Notes under the pieces: model-generated
The model's database searches: none
What the model was told of the DNA's origin: nothing
The model's input: only the letters and a program-made list of their open reading frames with translations
Position numbers and translations under genes: made by a program
In this document: piece after piece, positions 56,201 through 62,200 of the stretch
How positions within the stretch are numbered: position 1 is the stretch's first letter
Layout: every line of letters starts with the position of its first letter
Assembly (NCBI GenBank): GCA_030710605.1
Contig: CP092863.1
Coordinates: forward strand, 124,918,049 to 124,982,048
From: Cordylochernes scorpioides
Taxonomy: Eukaryota; Arthropoda; Arachnida; Pseudoscorpiones; Chernetidae
DNA length: 64,000 nucleotides
Direction: 5' to 3'

Positions 56201-59200
56201 TGCTAATCAGTAGCTCTCTAGTAAGAAAGGATACTTTGGCTCTACAACTAGGTTTTGTCAGAGAGGTTCTACTGTAATTTTATTTTGTCAAAAAAAGAAA
56301 AAAAAAGTTGATAAATTAGTTGATGAGATAGTTACCATTTAGAAGTAGTGTGCTGCCTCTCTAGTGACGTACCAATGGTAGAACCAACCCCCTGCTGACC
56401 TCTGTCTGCCCAGTGCCCCAGACACAGTGTTCTGTAGGACCTCGGAGAAGGAGACCCCACTGGAGCTGGCAGTGAAGCGCCACCTGCCGGCCGTAGTGGA
56501 AGCTCTGTGCCAGCGAGGGGCCGACCTCTCCACCCCGGATCAATCAGGAAACTCCCCGCTGTGGGTGGCCCTGGAGACTGGGCAGGAGGATGTGGCTTCC
56601 ATCTTGGTACAGTACCACTCTGGATGATGTTAACTCTGTGTATTATATCATGATGCATTAGCGTGCCATCTGTTATCGGCACGCTAATGCATCATGATAT
56701 AAATGTCATAATAAAAGGCACAAATTGATATTTGCAGAAGAGCGATTGCTCAAAGCATATTATATATTTATAATTCTGCTGTCCTCAAAGCCTATGTCCA
56801 TAGTTCATCTAAAATACCCATTTCAAGAGTCTAGCATCAGTATTACTATAAAAGGAAGATCGAAAAATGCAATATAACAGCGGTATGGTAGATTAAACTG
56901 ACAAAATCGCTGGGAGGGTTCACCACTGATGAACCAGGCTCTCCCATTAATTTTTCCATTGCAGTAAGGGCAGTAGAAATTGTTTATTTAAAAAAAAGAA
57001 TCATACGCATCTATAATAGTTTTGAACTCTGTGTATCTTGGCAGAGTTACCCTATGGGTTAGTGTGCTTGTATTTTCGAGCAGTGATTCATATATGCTAT
57101 GAATATATCCGAGTTATACTCACTCGGGCAGAATAGCAGATAATATACTCCCCTCTCTCTGGTGGATTGCTGTCAATACCCAGCAAATAATACAAGAAAA
57201 TAAGGCCTAATCCAAATAATTTATTAGTGTGTGACGTTTCGGCAACAGCATTGTCACCATCATCATACAAAAGAATAATAAGCAAAAAGAATAGCATTTT
57301 TAAAAATTCTTTCGTTTGATGATGGTGACAATGCTGTTGCCGAAACGTCACACACTAATAAATTATTTGGATTAGGTCTTATTTTCTTGTATTATAATCT
57401 ATAATCCAAATTGTGCTTTATCATACCCAGCAAGTATTCAGTCTATAGATAACTCCAGATTCTAAAGTTTGTTTTCTTTCTGATTTATTTCAATAACAGT
57501 AGAACATACTCCATGAGAGGACACTCCAGCTAGAGGACACCTCTCTACAGAGTAATTAAGACATCTGAATAAATAAATAGTGTTTGATGTTTCTGTAACA
57601 GTGTTGTTACCAAAACGTCAGTCTTTTGTCTGAAGATGGTAACAACTCTGTTATCTAAACCTCACACACTATTTATTTATTTAGATTTGGTTTTATTATC
57701 TTGTAGTTCTAATCTATAATCCAAATTGTGTTTTATCATTAATGATCTGGAATCATATATATATTTTTGCTTTGCTTATCCCTAGTACATGTGGTACAGA
57801 CCATGATAATCATGGTGGGTAGAGGTAGGCGACTGCTTTTACTCTAAGTGCATCACATGTCTATACAAATGTGCCAGAGCCTTGTTTGGTTACTTGCACT
57901 CGCTGCTGGGGTTGGGATTTTGCAAGAAACGGGGGCCATTGGAGCATTTTTTTTTCATCTATTGAATCTATTTCATCTATGGAATCATCTATTGACTAAA
58001 CACAATATATCTGGCTGTAATGAGTTTAGTGGTAGCTCTGGCCATGTGTTCAGTCTGGGGTTTGCGCTGCGCAGGTGAAGTTCCACTGTGATGTAGACTG
58101 CTGGGGACCAGGCCCCGGTGGATGCTACCAGAGCCTCCTCCACCGCGCAATAGATGAGAACAACGAATCCATCGCCTGCTTCCTTATCCGCAAGTAGGTG
58201 TTGTTCCTGTGTCCAGCCGGTCTGTAGGCTGACATCTCTGGTGTGGGGGCAGTGGGTGCGACACCTCCAGTCCACGCAGGCCGGGGCCAGATGGCCGAGG
58301 TGAGGAGGAAGCCTACGATGGCCAGACTCCGCTCCATCTGGCCTGTACCTGGGGCCTGGAAGCCATTGTGGCAGCTCTACTGGAGGCAAAAGCCGACCCC
58401 AACCTCCAGGTGAGAATTTCTTTGATATCATTTTTCCTAAGTTCACAGACAGGCTATGTACTAAGTGCAATTATTAACCCTATAAACACATCATTGACTG
58501 TATTGGCTCATCCATTGATGATCTCTACTCATCCCCACTACACACCATCTAATGCTCTACCAGCTTGATAGTCTGATATGATTGAGTGGAGATAAGAAGA
58601 CCAAGATAGACAATAGGGGGCATGTATTTTTTTTTTTAATTCAGATTACAAACCTCCAACCCCTTTATTTCAAAACCCCAAGGTAACCGAATGAAAACCG
58701 GAATAAGCTCTTTTTCCACCTCTTTCTTGTTGCTGTTGTTGTTTCTTATCCCCTTGTGTAAAGCTTGCACAAATTCCATGAGTCCATGCTCCTTGAGCTG
58801 TTTAATGATAAGTAACGGCCTCTCCCAAAGGTCCTGTTTAGTGCAATGTGTTCTGGAGCTGCAGGTGCCAAGTTACACTTTGAACAAGTGAGGTAGATTT
58901 TGTTGTTGTTTTATATCTTTTTTTTTTTTTTTGCTTATCCCTAGTACATGTGGTACAGGCCATGATACTCATGGTGGGTAGAAGTAGGGAACTGCTTTTA
59001 CTGTAAGTGCATACTTGTCTACACATGTGAAAAGCAGTACGACTTTGCACTTACAAATGTGCCAGAGCCCCGTTTGGTTACTTGCACTCGCTGGTGTGGT
59101 TGGACTTTTGAAAGAATCAGGGGCCATTGGAGCATTTAAAAAAAAAATTATATCTTTAATTTCCTGAGATGGCCTGTTCTAAATCTTGTTCATTCTTGTG

Positions 59201-62200
59201 ATGAGGAAGGACACTCTTGTCCTTGCAGGGAGAAATCTCCCCAAAAGGTGGAAGAACCAAATTTATTTAGCCAATGCCATAGATGGAGAAAGACACAGGC
59301 AAGCCACAGCTACTGCTGTGATAAATATATGGACAAATTGGAGAATATTTAGCGACTTAGTCATCAAAAGTCGAACTCAACTCAATGGACACAACAACAA
59401 GGATCAGCATTTTAAGTTGAAATTAATTCGGTTTTGGATTACACAATAAGTTAAACTAAAAAAAATAGGCTGATTGGTAAAGTGAAAATTTTGTTGTTTT
59501 TGGTTTAAAATGTTGAATTATATAATCCATTAAATTAGAGTGGTCATACTGTGTATAGAAAATGTAACCAAAACCTCTCAAAATATATATACAAGGTGCG
59601 TTCATTAATTTCCAGGACTGCTCTGTATCTTTGAAAAAATAAAACAAATAAAAAAACTAATTCAATATTTTTTAAAATATGCCCCTCCTGCCTCAATACA
59701 CCCGTTCCATCTTTTTTTCCAATTGTCGAAGCAGGAGATAAAATCACTTTTTGAGAGGTTCCTCAAAGTTGCCTTCGATTCGGCTTGTAACATATCAACG
59801 TTGTCAAATTTCCGTCCTTTCAAGTTCATTTTCAATTTAGGATAGAGGAAAAAGTCATTGGGGGCTAAGTCGGGGGAATAGGGTGGATGAGGGATCTGTA
59901 TGGTTGAATGCTTGGCCAAGAACTGCAAAACAACATGGGCTGTGTGCGGCCGCGCATTACCGACGTGAAGTATCCAGTCATTGTTTTGCCATCTTTCAGG
60001 TCTTTTAAGGCGCATTGCCTCCCTTAAGCACCTCATTATCCCCAAATAAACAGATAGTCCAGTCTCTGAAGATAAGTCTTTAATAGAATTTCTTTGTTAG
60101 ATTAATTAACTCCTTTATTTTGAGCTTGTTTTCCTCGCAACGAAATGATCTTGGACGCCCAGTATGCTGATCATCGTTTACCTTTTCCCGACCTTTTTGG
60201 AAGCGTGAAAATCATTCAAAAGTTCTTGAACGGGATAAAGCTGCATCGCCAAAAGCTTCTTTAATCAATTCATACGTCTCAGTAGCACTTTTTTCAATTA
60301 AAAAAAAAAAAAACTTAATGCAGATTCTCTGCTCTTCGAAAATGGCCATTTTAAAATTAGAAATGCGAACCTTACAAGGAAGTTGTTTCCCCGGGTTGTA
60401 GCAGTCGAAAACCAACGGTTTAGACCATCTTTCCACTGACCCCCTCTCAAAATATAAAATCTGTATCCATGAGCCAAGCCTGGCATTTCAATAACAGCAT
60501 TGTTACCAAAACATCACACTCAATTTATTGAACATGGATGTGGGGTCTTGTTCTCTTATGTTTCTCTAATATATAATCCCCAAATTGTACTTTGGAATTT
60601 GTTGTAAGCCATCTTAGCTGCTGCATATACCAAATGTTTCTTTGTTGAAAAGCTGCGTACACCAAATTTCTCAGGGCAGGGTTGTGTACTGCGCAGGATG
60701 CGGAGGGCAAGACACCACTCCACATTGCCGTTGCCAACATGTACCCAGCCATCATGTCCATGCTCCTGGCTTGCCCCCAGCTGGACATCAACCTGCGGGA
60801 CAAACAGGGACAGACTCCCTTCGCTGCCGCCATGAGCATGCGCAACAACACTGCCGCAGAGGCCATCCTCGGCAGAGAACCCAAGGCAGCTGAACAGGTG
60901 GGTGTCACCCTGAGCAACTTGGATGTTTGAAGGTACATTTTTAACAAGATGGACTAATCTGCTATTTATAAACTACAAAGATTTCTCACAATGAGTTTCG
61001 TTTTTTATGAAAAAGGCATCTCCTTATCGTGCAACTGAAAGTTGCTGATGGCTTGCGCCATTTATCGGAATAAATATCAACTATTCTCGTTGATTTCTAA
61101 TTATTCCAGAATTGGCCAAATACCCATTCTTGATTAATCAAGAAAAGCTAACCATGGACGTGTTTTGGGCTGTTGGCCCTCATCAGCGTGGTGCAAGCTG
61201 TGCTGCTTTTTTTCATAATTTATGCACCTTATCCCAGTACAATATCACATTTGTATTATGAGTTTCCTTTTTGTTATTTTATATTGCTAGCTTTCAAGTA
61301 GAAAATTGCTTTTCAACAGGCTTTAATTAAAAACATTGACTATTTCTTACAAAAAATGTTTCAAATAATTGTAGTTTTTAAACGCTTTTCACAATTTTTT
61401 TATCTTGAATCATAAGCTGTTATTTGGAAAAAATATGGTTTCCTATATAAATATTTTAATACCTCAAGCAAGGGGGTTGTTGAAGGAGAGGTAATAACCT
61501 GACGGCAATCACCTGGGCTCAAACCCTGCAATTGGACACTTATTTTCTATAAAAATAAATTGCTTTAGTGGCTTTAATTTTTACAAAAGTCCAATCCTAT
61601 CAGTGAGGGCAAGTAACCAAACTCTGGCACACTACAAAAGTCACTCTTTCTACATGTGTAGACATGTAGTGCATACTTGGGAGTGTAATCAGTAAACAAA
61701 CAAACCATGAGCCATGATAATCATGGAAGTGTCGTCATCATTTATTAGACCTGTTGACATAAATGATATTTATGCAACTGTACAACAAACCTGTAGATAA
61801 CTGGGAGATCTGGGATAACTATGGGAGATCTGGTTGTTGATATATTGCCGCCATTTTGGACTATTAAAATGTAAGATATGGTAAAAACTTCTCAGGTCAC
61901 AAAGTGTCTTTGGTTTTAAATAACTATGCAAGATGTGGCTATACCCTACACCCCATTCCATGAGATTTAGATATACTAAACAGGACCTTAGGGAAAGGCC
62001 ACTGCTTATCATAAAACAGCTCGAAGAGCATGGACTCATGGAATTTGTGTAATCTTTACACAAGGGATAAGAAACAACAAGATGTGTTGTTGTTGTTGTT
62101 GTTTCTTATCCCCTTATGTAAAGATTACACGAATTCCATGAGTTCATGATCTCATGGAATGGGGTATAGGGGTGCAGCTTTCGTTGATCATGGCACCATG